DNA of 64,000 bases from Luscinia megarhynchos (taxonomy: Eukaryota; Chordata; Aves; Passeriformes; Turdidae), in NCBI GenBank assembly GCA_034336665.1, contig JAPFBE010000003.1, positions 13,308,360 to 13,372,359 of the forward strand, given 5' to 3'. This document shows, piece by piece, positions 1 to 11,692 of the stretch (positions within the stretch are counted from its first letter, which is position 1; every line of letters starts with the position of its first letter). The position numbers were made by a program, and so were the translations under genes. The notes under the pieces were generated by a model. The model was given only the letters and a program-made list of their open reading frames with translations. It searched no databases and was not told where the DNA came from.

Positions 1-405
1 CTCAGAGTGCTCCCACTGGAGGCGCGACCCTTCGGGGCTGCACCGCCGGCGCGGGGCCGTGCGGCCCGAGCCCGCCCGCCGGGCGGATCCCCCGTTCCGC
101 GGATCCCCCGCTCCGCGCCCCCGCAGAGGGTCCCGCCGTGAGGGCGGCGCGGGCGCGGCCCCGCCGAGCCCCACGCGAGGGGCGCGGGGCCCTCGCGCGG
201 CGCTGTCCGCCCCCCGCCCGCCCGGCGCGCACGCGCGCTCCCGCGCCCGGTGCGCGCGAGCTCGCCCTCGCCGCCGCCAGCGCCGCTGCCCGGGCGTCCC
301 TGACAGCGAAACGCCGGCGCCTGCGAGGGACGGGGACAGGCAGGAGGACAAGGACAGGAGGACAAGGACAGGGGCCCCGGCCGCCCCGCCGCCCCCTGGT
401 CTCAC
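1..405 (-). other. POLA1: Start of probable POLA1 intron 1
   Basis: This CpG-rich segment follows a splice donor (GTGAG at 405-401 on the minus strand) and runs off the left edge. No second exon is visible in it. Reading frames stay open here because stop codons are rare at this base composition, not because it codes. A short direct repeat (aggacaagg, twice) lies around 353-370. The intron assignment depends on the POLA1 exon call next to it. Confidence 0.5.
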
Positions 406-436
406 CGTCCCGGCCCCGAGCGCCGCTCTCGGCCAT
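406..436 (-). CDS. POLA1: POLA1, probable first coding exon (DNA polymerase alpha catalytic subunit)
   Basis: POLA1 is the catalytic subunit of the nuclear DNA polymerase alpha-primase complex, which extends RNA primers at origins and on the lagging strand. Seen: on the minus strand an ATG in a strong context (GCGCCATGG) opens a 31-nt coding piece, MAESGARGRD plus one base, ending at a good donor (G|GTGAGA). Known: mammalian POLA1 also starts with a very short first coding exon, and its N-terminal residues vary between species. Context supports the name: PCYT1B and PDK3 follow in the conserved order, POLA1 is expected to diverge from PCYT1B, and an exact E2F site sits just upstream of the ATG, as expected for an S-phase gene. 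No polymerase domain lies in the window, so the identity is mostly from synteny. Confidence 0.6.
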
Positions 437-562
437 GGCGCTCGCGCCAAAGGCTCCCGAAAGTGGCGCGAGACGGGAGCCCCGCGCGCCGCCGTCGGGG
501 CCGCATCCAATCAGCGAGCGCGGGGGCGGGGCCGCCCCGGGCGCGCAGGGAGCGCGGCCCGC
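437..562 (-). promoter_or_regulatory. POLA1: POLA1 core promoter / 5' UTR: E2F site, GC box, CCAAT box
   Basis: No TATA box is seen. Read on the minus strand, TTTGGCGC (451-444) is an exact match to the E2F consensus TTTSSCGC and lies 7 bases before the ATG. A second E2F-like core (tggcgcga) lies at 464-471. A GC box (gggggcgggg) is at 522-531 and a CCAAT box (ccaatca) at 507-513. E2F control is well established for replication genes, including polymerase alpha. The transcription start cannot be placed from sequence, so the E2F site may lie in the 5' UTR or the core promoter. Confidence 0.6.
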
Positions 563-1016
563 GGGAAGGAACCGGCGGCGTCCCGCCCCCGCGGGGCCCC
601 GAGCGGGAGCGGAGCTCCGAGCCGGGCGGAGCCGGGCCCGCGGGAAGGAACCGGCCGCGTCCCGCCCCCGCGGGGCCCCGAGCGGGAGCGGAGCTCCGAG
701 CCGGGCGGAGCCGGGCGCGCAGGGAACGAACCGGCCGCGTCCCGCCCCCGCGGGGCCCCGAGCGGGAGCGGAGCTCCGAGCCGGGCAGAGCCGGGCGCGC
801 AGGGAAGGAACCGGCCGCGTCCCGTCCCCGCGGGGCCCCGGGCGGGAGCGGAGCTCCGAGCCGGGCGGAGCCGGGCCCGCGAGAAGGAACCGGCCGCGTC
901 CCGCCCTCGCGGGGCTCCGAGCCGGGCGGAGCCGGGCGCGCAGGGAAGGGCCCGGCCGCGTCCCGTCCCCGCGGGGCCCCGAGCGGGAGCGGAGCTCCGA
1001 GCCGGGCGGAGCCGCG
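563..1016. repeat. GC-rich minisatellite, about 80-bp unit, six copies
   Basis: The block ggagctccgagccgggc recurs at 611, 690, 770, 850 and 991, with a shortened copy near 912. Unit starts (ggaaggaaccgg or close variants) fall near 564, 643, 723, 803, 883 and 944. The period is 79-80 bp, except the fifth unit, which is about 61 bp and lacks the gccccgagcgggagc portion. Each unit also carries cccgcccccgcgggg, so GC-box-like motifs repeat across the array. It lies directly upstream of the POLA1 start, inside the CpG island. The long reading frames here in several frames are a by-product of the repeat. Confidence 0.93.
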
Positions 1017-1090
1017 AGAGGCCTGCGCCGCGGGCCTTGACCCAGGCTGGGGCCGGGCCCGCCGCTGGTGCGGCGGCTCTGCAGGCGTTT

Positions 1091-2715
1091 GTGTGGCGCC
1101 AGGGCCCGCCAGTTGTGTCTGAGGGATCTGAGCAGGGCTCCGTCTGCTGCAGGGGTGCCGCAGATGAGGCAAAGCCATGTTTAAAGGCCCTGTCATAAAT
1201 ACATCACGTCTAAATGTCGTGTATAAAATACATCCCCGGAGCTGGGAGGAGGCTGAGTTGGATAAAGGCTGGAGCCAGGCTGGAGCGTGAGGGATCCCGC
1301 AACGACGTTCTCAGCGGGAGAAAGGGGGATTTCCCGCACGGTTTCCATCGACCTGTAACCCCTGAAGGTCGAATAGTGATCATGACAAGACTATCATATA
1401 TAGGAGCCACGGTCTTCTTTTTACATATTTCAAGTAGGTATGATCTATCACAAGTTTCAGGAACTTCAGTAAATGACTCCCTAGAGTCTTTCAGAGGCAG
1501 GTAGTGGCTGACCAGCTTAGTGGCAATATATATATATATATATATGTACGTATGTGTGTATGTGCATTTCATATAAATGTATTTTATATAGTTACAATTC
1601 TGTGCACATACAGTTTTTTACATATATATATATAAAATACTGGATGCCCTGCTGTTTTCCAAACCTCTTTTTCTCTTTATTTTATTCTTTGCTACAAATG
1701 GGGAAAAAAAAATTTAAAAAAAATATTCAGACTGGACTTCTGATATTTCAAGAGGCCAAGTGTGTGGAAGGTTCTGAGAAAAGACCTGCCAGACCTTTGT
1801 CCTTGCATACCCCTGGCTTGGTCAGGGTGGGGAGGTGGGGTATATTCTCTTCATTTTGATGCTACAGAGATACCCTCACTCAAATGTGTTAAAGAGTACT
1901 TACATAACAGCTTTCAGCTGAGAAGCAAGGACTGTGTCCCGAAAATTATATATTTCATTTTCAAGCATAGATGGGAGAAGGTTTTAAAAGCTTCAGTTAA
2001 GACACCTGAAGTCCTCTCTTCTAAAAGGGTTCAGATCTGTCTCTGTGTGCATTCAGAAACGCAGGGAAATGAGGTTTGTACTGTTTCACTGCATATTAAC
2101 CTCGATGTTTTGTCCAAAAACATCAGTGCTCCCAGTCATTACTCAAAAAACCTACCACCATCTTTTGTAGAATTTTGTGGAGGAGCATTTACTGCTCATG
2201 AAGATATGCAGGCACTGACTCCAGCTTCTTGCAAAGGCAGGTGGCACCACAGGACTCTCTCCTTACAGCTGATATGCTGTTGCAGAAACATGAACTAATA
2301 TTATCTGATCTGAATATACTGATTGTTTTCAACTATCTGGAGGAGACAATTTATGTCGTTCTTAAAATGAAAATTATTTTACTTCCTTCTCCACTAGAAC
2401 TCTTTTGCATTGGTAAGAGAGAAATAAAAAACCTCCCAGTCCTCCAAACTTGCATACCCAGGTTACAATAACACAGCAATATAATACAGCATTATCCCAC
2501 TGCTCAACCTAGTCTTGGGTGGAAGCAGAATGACCCCAGTCACCTGTGGCAACTCCCTGGTGCTGAAAGGGGCTGCATACTCTGACAGCCAGTGCCCATT
2601 GCCAGGGAGAATGGGACCCCTCTCAGCATTACCTAGTTAATAGGCCAGATTTGCTGTAGCAAACGTGCATCCTTGGAAACACTGACAGCCACAGGAAAAT
2701 GCCTCTCTGATCTGC
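1091..2715. other. Intergenic, no gene seen
   Basis: AT-rich sequence follows the CpG island. It contains a (TA)n microsatellite at about 1526-1545, which continues into a TATG/TGTG-rich stretch to about 1560, and a second short TA run at about 1623-1634. No exon with matching splice sites or family similarity was recognised. Confidence 0.7.
1526..1545. repeat. (TA)n microsatellite
   Basis: About ten TA dinucleotides in a row, followed by an imperfect GTATG/TGTG tract. It is likely to vary in length between individuals. Confidence 0.9.
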
Positions 2716-3260
2716 TGTCCTGGTTTCCACTGCAATCGAGTTCATTTTCTTCCTAGTAACTAGTACAGGGCTGTGTTTTGGATTCTAGAAATAATCATGC
2801 TGATAACACACCAATGTTTTGGTTGTTGCTGGACAGTGTTTGCACTAAGTCAAGGGCTTTTCAGCTTCTCACCCAACCCTGCCAGCAAGGAGGCTGCAGG
2901 GCACAAGGAGCTGGGAGGGGACACAGCCAGGACAGCTGACCCCAACTGATATTCCATACCTTAAGATGTTGTGCCCAGTATATAAACTGGAGAGGAACTG
3001 GTCAGAAGCCACTGCTCAGGAACTGCCTGAGCATGAGTCAATGGGTGGTGAACAATTGCACTGTGCATCACTTACTCTGTATATTCTAATTATTGTTGTT
3101 CCTCTTTTCTCTTCCTTTTCTCTTGTATTAAACTGTTTTTGTCTCAACCCCCTTAGTTTACTTAGGGTTTTTTCTCCCAGTTCTCTCCCACATCCCACTT
3201 GGGGGCAGGTGGGAGAGTGAATGAGTGGCTGTGTGCTGTTTAGCTGGCTGCCAGGAATGT
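2716..3260 (+). mobile_element. Solo LTR of an avian endogenous retrovirus
   Basis: The segment begins TGTCCTGGTTTCC and follows, from memory, a solo LTR common in songbirds and other Neoaves. Shared landmarks in order are ttttcttcctagtaact, gataacacaccaatgtttt, cactaagtcaagg, acagccaggacagctgac, the TATA region and ggtggtgaacaattgca. LTR signals are visible on the plus strand: a TATA box (tatataaa, 2979-2986) and a polyadenylation signal (attaaa, 3127-3132). The left end is clear. The right end is diverged after about 3253 (tagctggctgcc), so it is approximate, and I could not define a target-site duplication. No gag, pol or env sequence flanks it, so it is a solo LTR left by recombination. 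Confidence 0.82.
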
Positions 3261-6051
3261 GATACTGTTTGCTTTACTTCTTTTTTTAAACGTGCACAGT
3301 CACCAAGAGTGATGTGGGATTCAAAATCAGAAGTTACTCCATTTTTAAGCTACAATACATAAACATTTATAGAATAACAATATCTCTAAATTCTTCAGTT
3401 TGAATAAAAATAGAATGCCACTGCCTTTCACATATACCTAGCCTTTGCATGCTTTGGATTTTTGAATTGGCTGGGTTTTAATGCTTTTGATTAAAATTAA
3501 ACAATACTCTTTGTCAGCTGTCATGTGAACAGTGTCATGTTTGTCATTCAGGTGATGCCCTGATTTGAGCCAGTACACAGTGATACAGTTAATTTCCCAA
3601 ACGGAAGTTGTTGCCATAGCTCCACTGTGGGACAGCACAGATCAAACAAAAGACTTTTTCATGGATGCTAGTTCAATCCTGACATTCATCTCTGGCCATA
3701 ACAAGAATGCATTTGTTTCCCAAAGCACAGCATAACAAGCATATTTAAATGCTGCAGAGGGGAAAAAAATAAAAGGTGTGGGGAGCAAAGGATGGGCTTC
3801 ACTTTGGGAAGGAAAAATAACCCAGCAAGACTTGGGACTTCCTCTGCTAAAGGCTTTATCCCAGCACATAGCTTTGAGCTGATCTTTAACCTCCATTTGG
3901 ACAACCATACAAGAACAACTTGGACAACCAACAAGAACAACCTTTGCTCAATTGACTTTTAAGAACAAGAAGTGGGAATTCTGGTAGTTCAGAGCCAACA
4001 AGAGTCCCTCGAGGCAAGTGTGATAGCTGCAGAGAAAAGTGCAAGACAAGCCTAGTAACGAAGATGGTAGGCAGCAGAAAACACAGTATGGAAGAAGAAC
4101 CTCAGGAAACTCCCAGATTTCAACAAAAGGTGACAAAGATGTATTTTTTGTTTGTTTTTTCAGAGCTGTAATTTAAATATGTAAGTTATTAGTAGTAAAT
4201 ACTGTAAACTCATTGCAAGCATTCCAAGATAATATAAGCAGTAGTTTACATTAGCATAGTATAGTAAAAATGGAGTATACTATCAAAACGAAAACTGACA
4301 AAATAATTACTGTATTGAGGATTATTTTTTTCTTCCTTTTAATGACTAGAGTGTGCTTGATCTGCTGTAAAAACCATAGGACAAAAAGTTAAAACTCTCA
4401 GATTCAGACATAACACATTAAGCTTATGGTAGGTAATGCTATTGATGATAGAAAAAATCTGTTAAAATTAAGACTAGTGGTATAAAAACAATGCCAGTAA
4501 ATCATGAATAACAGCAAGATTGCAAATTCACCTGTACAATGCTTAAAATTATTATATTGCTGGTAAGTACAGACTGTCTTTGTGAAGAATTGTGTGTGTG
4601 TGCATGCTACTCATGATATAAGTGTATATGTTCTATGGGTATGTTTCCTACAAACACGGAGTATTTCATATCCTACTTTTAATCCTTACATTGGTCTGAA
4701 TTAATGCACATTATCACTAAATTAACTTCAAGTTTTTCCTTCTAATTTCATCCAGCTCTGACCACTTCTGCAGCTGCTTACTAAACTGTCCTATGCATGT
4801 GACATTTCAACAATAATTAGTTAACTGTTTAGGGGAATAAACTCCTAAAGAAGCACAGAATTCATAAATTAAAAATAAAAGAAATCTCAAATTATTATTT
4901 ACAAGACATCTTTGCTTTCAAAACTCTTCACATATAGTTAATTGACAGAAATATGAAAAAATAGATGCTTCTCCTTGTGTTTGTCAGTAATGATAATGCA
5001 GACATTTATGTTAAATGGGTAAATTCTGTGTTAACTGGCTTCTAAATGCCTTTTTTTACTGCACATCTCATTTTTAATTTCCTACCTGAGTTACTTGCTA
5101 ACAACAGGATGAAGAGAATAAAGTTGTTATTAGGATGTTAAGGCTCTGAAATAAAAATGTGAAATAGAAAAAAGAACAGACAATAATTTCCATTACAAGA
5201 GAAAAAGTCTATGGAATGAACATTCAGAGACACTTTTTTTTCTTTCTTAAACAAACACAATTCAATTTTGATTGCAGTTAAATTACAGCAAATCCTAATA
5301 ACTGGACCAGAATTGGTGGAATTATGCTAACTGGAACAGAGAGCAGAATCTCATCACCTGCTTGCCTAATACAATATTCCTATTCAAGCCTAGAAGAAAA
5401 GTACAAAATATTATAATGTACATTAAATAGGGAAGACAAGTGAGAGCAAACTCACAGAAAATGAGCCCTCACTTAATTATAATGTCTAAGAATTAAATCC
5501 GATGCCAATGGTATTCAAGAGCATACAGTTATTGCCACAGCATGAAAGTCTCTGTTTTAACTACTTTCAGCACTCTCTCTTTATAATTGCACAAAAATGA
5601 ACAATTAATGTATAAGCAGAACATTATTGCAGAGAGGCTGTTACATTTCAAGACCTGGCTGAAGATCAAATGTGTTTCTATGGGTGAATACTCTCAGCAT
5701 TCACTATTTCATATCCCAGTGGCAGAAAAGAAGACAGCATCATGAGATGCTGCAAAGTCTTGTTGTAATCTTGACATGTCTGGTGCTGGGGAAGGCTGTG
5801 CTCACACTGTGGGGAAGCTACAAGGGCCAGGTGCTCCCTGCAGTAGGGGAGCCTGGCAGGAAGTGTGAGCAGGGCAGCCCAGAGGTGGGAGTCAGGATTA
5901 GCCAGGACAAGTCCAGGGTGGTGAGACTGGTCTCAGAACAAACCAGAAACATGGCTAAGGTCAGGCCCAATAATGGTAACCTGGATCAGATGCAGCCCAG
6001 TGATCACCAGGCAAGTTGCAGAATGAGCTGGGTTTGAAAGAACCATGCAGG
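3261..6051. other. Intergenic, AT-rich, nothing recognised
   Basis: Mostly AT-rich sequence with no exon, RNA gene or repeat family that I can name. Frames in it are short and show no family resemblance. From about 5780 the base composition rises in G and C, which leads into the block described next. Confidence 0.6.
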
Positions 6052-6165
6052 TGATTGATCGAATTCCAGCCCTTGTTTCACAGGCAGGGACACCTTCCAC
6101 TGGAGCAGATTGCTCCAAGCCCAATTCACTCTGGCCTTGAACACTTCTGCTGGGGAATCACCAGG
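6052..6165 (-). mobile_element. CR1 retrotransposon 3'-end fragment, minus orientation
   Basis: The stretch around gggacaccttccactgga, then ttgctccaagccc and ggccttgaacacttct, matches the reverse complement of the well-known CR1 3' region (gggacacctcccactaga, ttgctcaaagcccc, ggccttgaacacttcc). It is a fragment of about 110 bp, lacks the usual terminal short repeats, and is moderately diverged. Confidence 0.6.
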
Positions 6166-6940
6166 TCCAGGAAGGCAGGTTCCAGGTCAGGCTAGGGAGC
6201 CAGGGGCACGGCTATGGCTGGATGGAGACCAGCACTCCTACAGCTCAGCTCCAGCACTCCAAGCACCAACAGCCCAGGCCAGAACTCAGAGCTCACGAAC
6301 AGAGGGCAGGGGACCCAGGTGAGGCTTGATCAGGACTGTCAGTGCCCTTACAGCCTTGACAGCAACTCCCATTCCCCACAAACAAGCTGTGTACTCACAC
6401 CTGAGAACTCAGAGGAGAAGGATTTAGTTGGTGCCATGTTGTCAGTGGATAACTCTATGGATGCTCAACCAGGGCAGGGACAATGGCCTGGAAAGGGGCC
6501 ACAGCAGATGAAATAAAGGGTGGCAGAAACCATATAGAGCAGCCCCAAGGGGCTGCCAGGTGGGTTCTGAGAGGAGGTTCACTCAGGAACTGGGGCTGGA
6601 CACAAGGCAGTAAAATGAGGACACCAAAGCCAGTCAGGCTGATGGTACAGGAGGAATTGCAGAAGATCCTACACAGCCATGGGCCAGGCCCCATTGTGCT
6701 CAACTCGGGACTTAGGAAGGCCCGATCTCGCTGTCAGGGTGTAGCAAGGAGTAGCTACTCCACGAGGACAAGGAGACAATGACATGGTATGGCTGATTTG
6801 ACACCCAGGGCTATGTCCCACAGACCCAGGCAGGGTGAGCTGTCAGGCCCAGCCAAGAGTCCAGATCATCATACCAGATTTTGGACCTTCCTCATCACCA
6901 CAGGCAAGGTAGAAACATAAGTCAGGTGGTGGTGTCTCCT
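6166..6940. other. GC-richer unassigned block
   Basis: Together with about 5780-6050 this forms roughly 1 kb of noticeably higher G+C than its surroundings, with several open frames of 60-120 codons and no recognisable protein. It looks like interspersed-repeat or composite repeat sequence, but I cannot name a family beyond the CR1 piece at its left part. Confidence 0.4.
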
Positions 6941-7669
6941 TGTGTGTCACTGTTCCAGTGGCATTTGATCTTTACAGTGCATAAAGTAGGTGTTTTGCTT
7001 TAACTAAAGTGTGTATGTTTGCTCAGATTATGAAACACTCCAGATTCACTCTTATTAAGTTTTTGGTACCCAAAATATTAATGTGAACCCCTAACAATCA
7101 CTCAAAAGCAGTTTACAGTATAATTTCTTATGTTTCGCTTGGCAGGTTTGCATTTGGAATAGTATGGGAAAAAAGCTGTGGAGGCACTTTCCTGAAACAT
7201 TGACAAATGGAAAGATAAAGCTTGACAGGAGCAGTGGAGAGAAAAAAAAGTATTGGAGACTTGTAATCCTGGAAAAGATAGTGTGACAGAATACTGATGA
7301 TCAGTCCAAGAAGTTTGAAATTGAGCTGGCGGAAAAGGAAGGCACCAGGAGATTGAAAATGGATAGAAGTGAGTGCAATACAAATATGTTCAAGGGAGGT
7401 AGTCTTAGGTTTGTGTAGATTTAAGGAGATTGGAGTGCTTATCTGGAAAGCCAGAAGAAGAGAAAAAGGGATAGAAGGGATAATGGCACCATTTAAATGT
7501 AAATGGTAAAGAGATTTTTCTTAAATTATATTGATCTGTAACTATAAGAAGGAGGCAAGAGAATATGAATAATTCAGACAAAGTTTATACTGAGATATAT
7601 AAAGTAGAGAGTTCTGTAGCACTCAGCATTGTATTTCTTGGTAGCAATAAAGTTGCAGCTGTAGTCCTG

Positions 7670-8110
7670 TGCTTGTACCACTCTGTAGGAAATCTACAGA
7701 GAACCCAAAATAGAGCAGGGAGGATAATGGAAAGATTATAACGTGTGACCTATGATAAATTATTGCAGCTGGGACAGTTTAGTCTGAAAAAGTCAAGAGG
7801 CATGTAACAAAAGTACCAACCTGCCTGCTGAATGTCAGTGCTTTACTCCAAATCCTCAAACTATTGTCTCAAAATCTTAACCACAGTTGTCATACAAAAG
7901 CCAAGGAGAGTAAATCTGTTCTCTGTAGCAAAAGCAAGTAGTGGCAGCAGCTTGCAGCAATGGAGGTTCAGATTAGACATTCAGAAAAGCTTCTGTTTGG
8001 AGTGAACTGTGTTAGAGTGGATTAAATAGACGATTTGGATTCTGGGAAGGGAAGAGAAGGACCAACAGAGGTTAGCTAATCTAAGTGCTTTCTAACCTCT
8101 GTGCATCCAT
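7670..8110 (+). mobile_element. Old, degraded CR1-like fragment
   Basis: Word order matches the CR1 3' region at low identity: agcagggaggataatgg, tgacctatgataaat, cagctgggacagtttagtctg, then tggaggttcagattagaca, and a tail ctaagtgctttctaacctct that resembles the usual tcccttccaacct ending. Several indels are present. It appears much older than the copies at 12.5 kb and 19.6 kb. Confidence 0.5.
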
Positions 8111-11100
8111 CAGTAAAGTGTCACTGCTGAGAATCCCTCAACCTCCCGTAAAAACATTTACTCAATAAGTAAAACTTGATTATTAAAATTAGCAATGACA
8201 ATCTAATAATGGGACAGGCCGACTTAATATTTCCTGTACTAAGTGACCACCTCTCTGACTCAGGAAGAATGAAATGAAGACAGATATCCTCTTGGTCAGA
8301 GCCCAACCATGATTTCTCATCATTTTCTTTCAGAAGTGCTTATAAAAGTAGTTCATGAAAGAGCAAGAATACAAAGAACTCCTCCCAAAGTAATCCCACT
8401 TTTTCAAAACAGTGCTAAAAAGCACAGATGAATGGCATCACCAAAGGGCACTATTTTTAAGAATTTGTGTATTTCAGATGATTTACCTGTAAACTGTATC
8501 AGAATTAACATGACATTTTTAGTTAAACTCTTACATAAAGACTGACTAATTTGATTCTATACAAGTGTCCTGAGAACATAGATTTTAATAAACATTATAT
8601 CTTCACTACAGAATTGTGGAAATAGCCAGGTATAAAATCACACTGTACCAAATACTGTGTTTTTACTTTTCATAATTTATGGACTGTCATTGCATATAGA
8701 AAAACTTTGTGGATTTAATCTGCATACATCTTATAAGACTATTTCATAAGTAGCAAATATTGTTTATCTATTGTTACATAAACAGGATAGTGTGCATTCC
8801 ACTGGAATGACGAAATGCTCTTAAAAATTAAAGCTACAGTGTCAGCCAACATTACATGGAAGCAGCAAAGTGATTGGTGTTGGAGGCGATGAAAACCTAT
8901 AGGATGTAGTTTAATTCATACCTTTCATTCTCTACATTTTTTCCCACCTACACAAGAGGGAAAAAAATATCAACCATTGTGGGGTTTTAATCTCAGTCTA
9001 AAAATATGTGATTTAGCTAATTGATCATCTCAGCAATAAGGTATCTTTTTTCTGCTATTTTTGACTATTAATTCTAGCCTGTCTAGAACTAACATGATAT
9101 TGATAGATACAGAGACACATAAATGCAGAGATTCATGCATACATATATACATACCTAGAAACAGTATTTTAACAAATCTGCTCCAGGCATAAACCATTCC
9201 TTCATCTTAGAGCCTTGCAGTCGACCTTACAAAGTCTTGCAGTTAAGACCTTCAGTATCCTAAATATATCCATTGAAGCTAAATTTATTAAAGCTCATCA
9301 GTTAAATATTCAGTTGTTTACTCTGTTACGTTTTCTTGTAGATGCTTGACTTTGATGTCAAACACTATTTAACCACAGAGTTTTTTTCAGAGTTTCCTGA
9401 TGACTTTTGAACAGAAATTATCCGAGGGTCTGTTTGTCTTCATTTTGATTCAGTTATTAGTCAAAAGACTTTTGCAGCCTCTTTCAGGCAAAGACCATTT
9501 TAAATGCAACTTCTGCTGTGCTAACTGGTGCTTGAGACCCATGAAGTTCAGAGAGGGATCATACTTTCAGTTTGAGAAATGAGAAGATTTAAATGTAACA
9601 TCTAAATGTATTTTTAAAATCTTTTGTAATTAATTGGTGCAGTTTGAGAACTGAAGTTCTGTATTAAAAAACCCAAACCACTATGTATCATATGGAACCT
9701 TCCTAACAACTGAGGTCTTTCCCTGTTTGGTGCCTATTCAATTCAGACATTGAAATTAGTGGTAGGAGGATTGGGATAATGGTTTCCTGGCTTGTTTGCC
9801 TGTAATTTGTACACCTTTAGACAAGATTTTTATGGATCAGATGTCTATTAAACCCAAGCAGCTGTTGCAAAGAGCTGTCATTAAAGTCCATGGTGATGTG
9901 TCCCTGTTACTTGTGAACAAATGGCAGGACACTGCCCAGGAGACCATGATCAACCTGGCACAGGATATTGGTTACAGAAAAGAAATTAGATGCATGGACC
10001 TCCTCACCCATGACTCTTTTTCCACTGTTCTTTTAAAAGCTGGCTGATTTGTAAAGATTCACAGAAGATCATCTCTGAGCTTTTCCAATCAAACCTAATT
10101 GGTATTTATTTATTTTAGAGACTTAAGAAGACACACTACAGCCTTTTGAAAGCTCATTTAGCCCTAACAGCAGGAAGATGCAGTTTAAGATACCTTATTC
10201 AAGATATCCAATATGTTGACTTAAGATTTTTAGACAAATTCCATTTGGACAGACATGACAGAACCTACATCCTTCTCTCTGCCACTATTTCAACTACTTC
10301 TCTACTTTCTAATGAGGTACATAATATTCTTTTTTTCATGCACTTCAAACAGAAGGACTGAATACATGAAGTATTTGCCAGAGATGGAAATTAAATAAGC
10401 AGCAGGAAAAGTATTCCACTTCCACTTTGAAATTCTGGCCCAGCTTAGATAGGTGGTAACACTACCACAAGAGAGACATCATTCTGTAATGTTACATGTA
10501 TATGGAAAAAACCTATCTGTAAGGAAGATGAATCAAAATGCACCTCAGCATGAAAGCAAAGATGAAATTTGGCCTTTCGTACTCAAAAGAAATAGAAGGC
10601 AAGGGAATTTACATTTCCAGTATATTGGCAATCATCCAGCTTCAAGAAAGCCTGCTTTCCTTTCATCTCTATTCCCATGCACCTGCCTGGTCAGGGAGGG
10701 CTGGACACTCATCCTGGATATGTCCATACCTGATGCTACACCTTCAGGACACCAGCACCAATCTCTGAAGGGCTGGCATATGTGGTTGGGTTTATAAATT
10801 GCTGCCTGCTACCTCTGGCAGCTTCAGTCCTAGCACTGCTCATCTGTGCTGTCCAAATATTCTTCTAACAGCATAACACTCCTGCAAATATTTTTCCTAA
10901 GAAAATGAGCTACAAATTTCAGGCCGAGTGCTGCATTAATCATGGTTTAATCATTTCCCTTGAGTATGCTTTCCATAATGTGCGAGTAGCTCTTGCAGAA
11001 TCACTGATAGAGGAATTTGGTTAATAAGCAAAAGATTCAGCTGTGAGATTCACTTAGTTTGGCTTAGTCACCTTTTTGACATGTATTTTCCTTTTTCCTG

Positions 11101-11692
11101 ACAGCTGACTCATTTTTTCTTTTGACATTCTCTTTTCTTTCTTCTTTCTTTCTCATCTCCTCTTATTTACTTATCTACCCCTTTCCCTTTCACCTAGTTC
11201 ATACATTTTTGTATTACACTTGGTTTTCTTTGAAGATGTGCAAAAGATAAATACATTTGAAATTCAGGTCTCAAGGGGAAAGACCCTGAGACACAATTCT
11301 CTTATAACTCCTCATGGGTCTGGATGACCTTAGATACTCGTGTCCTCTGATGAAGTCTGATTTTTAAAAATAACACTGATAGTGCCCACTGAAGCTAGGT
11401 ACTATTGAAATTCACTTTTTTGATTCTATCAAGGTTAACAGTAGCCAATGGAGCCTCTCTGTTCTAGAAATTTTTGGCTATTATCTTGGTCATATTGTCA
11501 TGCTATTTTAAAGTAAGAAAGATGGTAATGTCACTTCAGCAGTGTAGAAGCTACTGTTGTGTGTGTTGAAGCAGCTGTACAGCATAACCAAAGATGTAGT
11601 TGTGGCTCCTGGGCGGGTGTCAGCCAGGTTCCATGTGAAGGGCCTGGGAACTCTTAATCTGCCTATGATTAGAAGCAATTTGCTGCATTTAG
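8111..11692. other. Intergenic, no gene recognised
   Basis: AT-rich sequence. A frame of 83 codons at 9796-10047 is the only sizeable open frame in the middle, and I recognise nothing in it. A polypyrimidine-rich tract (ttctttcttctttctttctc-type) runs from about 11080 to 11205. No splice-consistent exon was found. Confidence 0.55.
11080..11205. repeat. Polypyrimidine (TTTC/CTTT)-rich tract
   Basis: About 125 bp strongly biased to C and T on the plus strand, with short ttctttc repeats at 11130-11155. It is interrupted and therefore not a clean microsatellite. Confidence 0.7.

Larger units (their letters stand above)
1..1090. promoter_or_regulatory. CpG island at the POLA1 5' end
   Basis: The first 1.1 kb is very rich in G, C and CpG, then changes sharply to AT-rich sequence from about 1190. 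It covers the probable POLA1 first exon, its upstream motifs and the minisatellite. Its extent suggests that the promoter is active in the germ line. I see no plus-strand exon starting from the island, although a divergent transcript is possible. Confidence 0.85.

Noticed and set aside
59..1198. Long open frames (up to 379 codons) on both strands in the first 1.2 kb
   Set aside because: They arise from the GC-rich minisatellite and CpG island. Their translations are Gly/Arg/Pro/Ala repeats open in several frames at once, with no family resemblance and no conserved start.
9796..10047. 83-codon open frame in the POLA1-PCYT1B intergenic region
   Set aside because: No protein family was recognised, no splice or promoter context was seen, and the length is compatible with chance.
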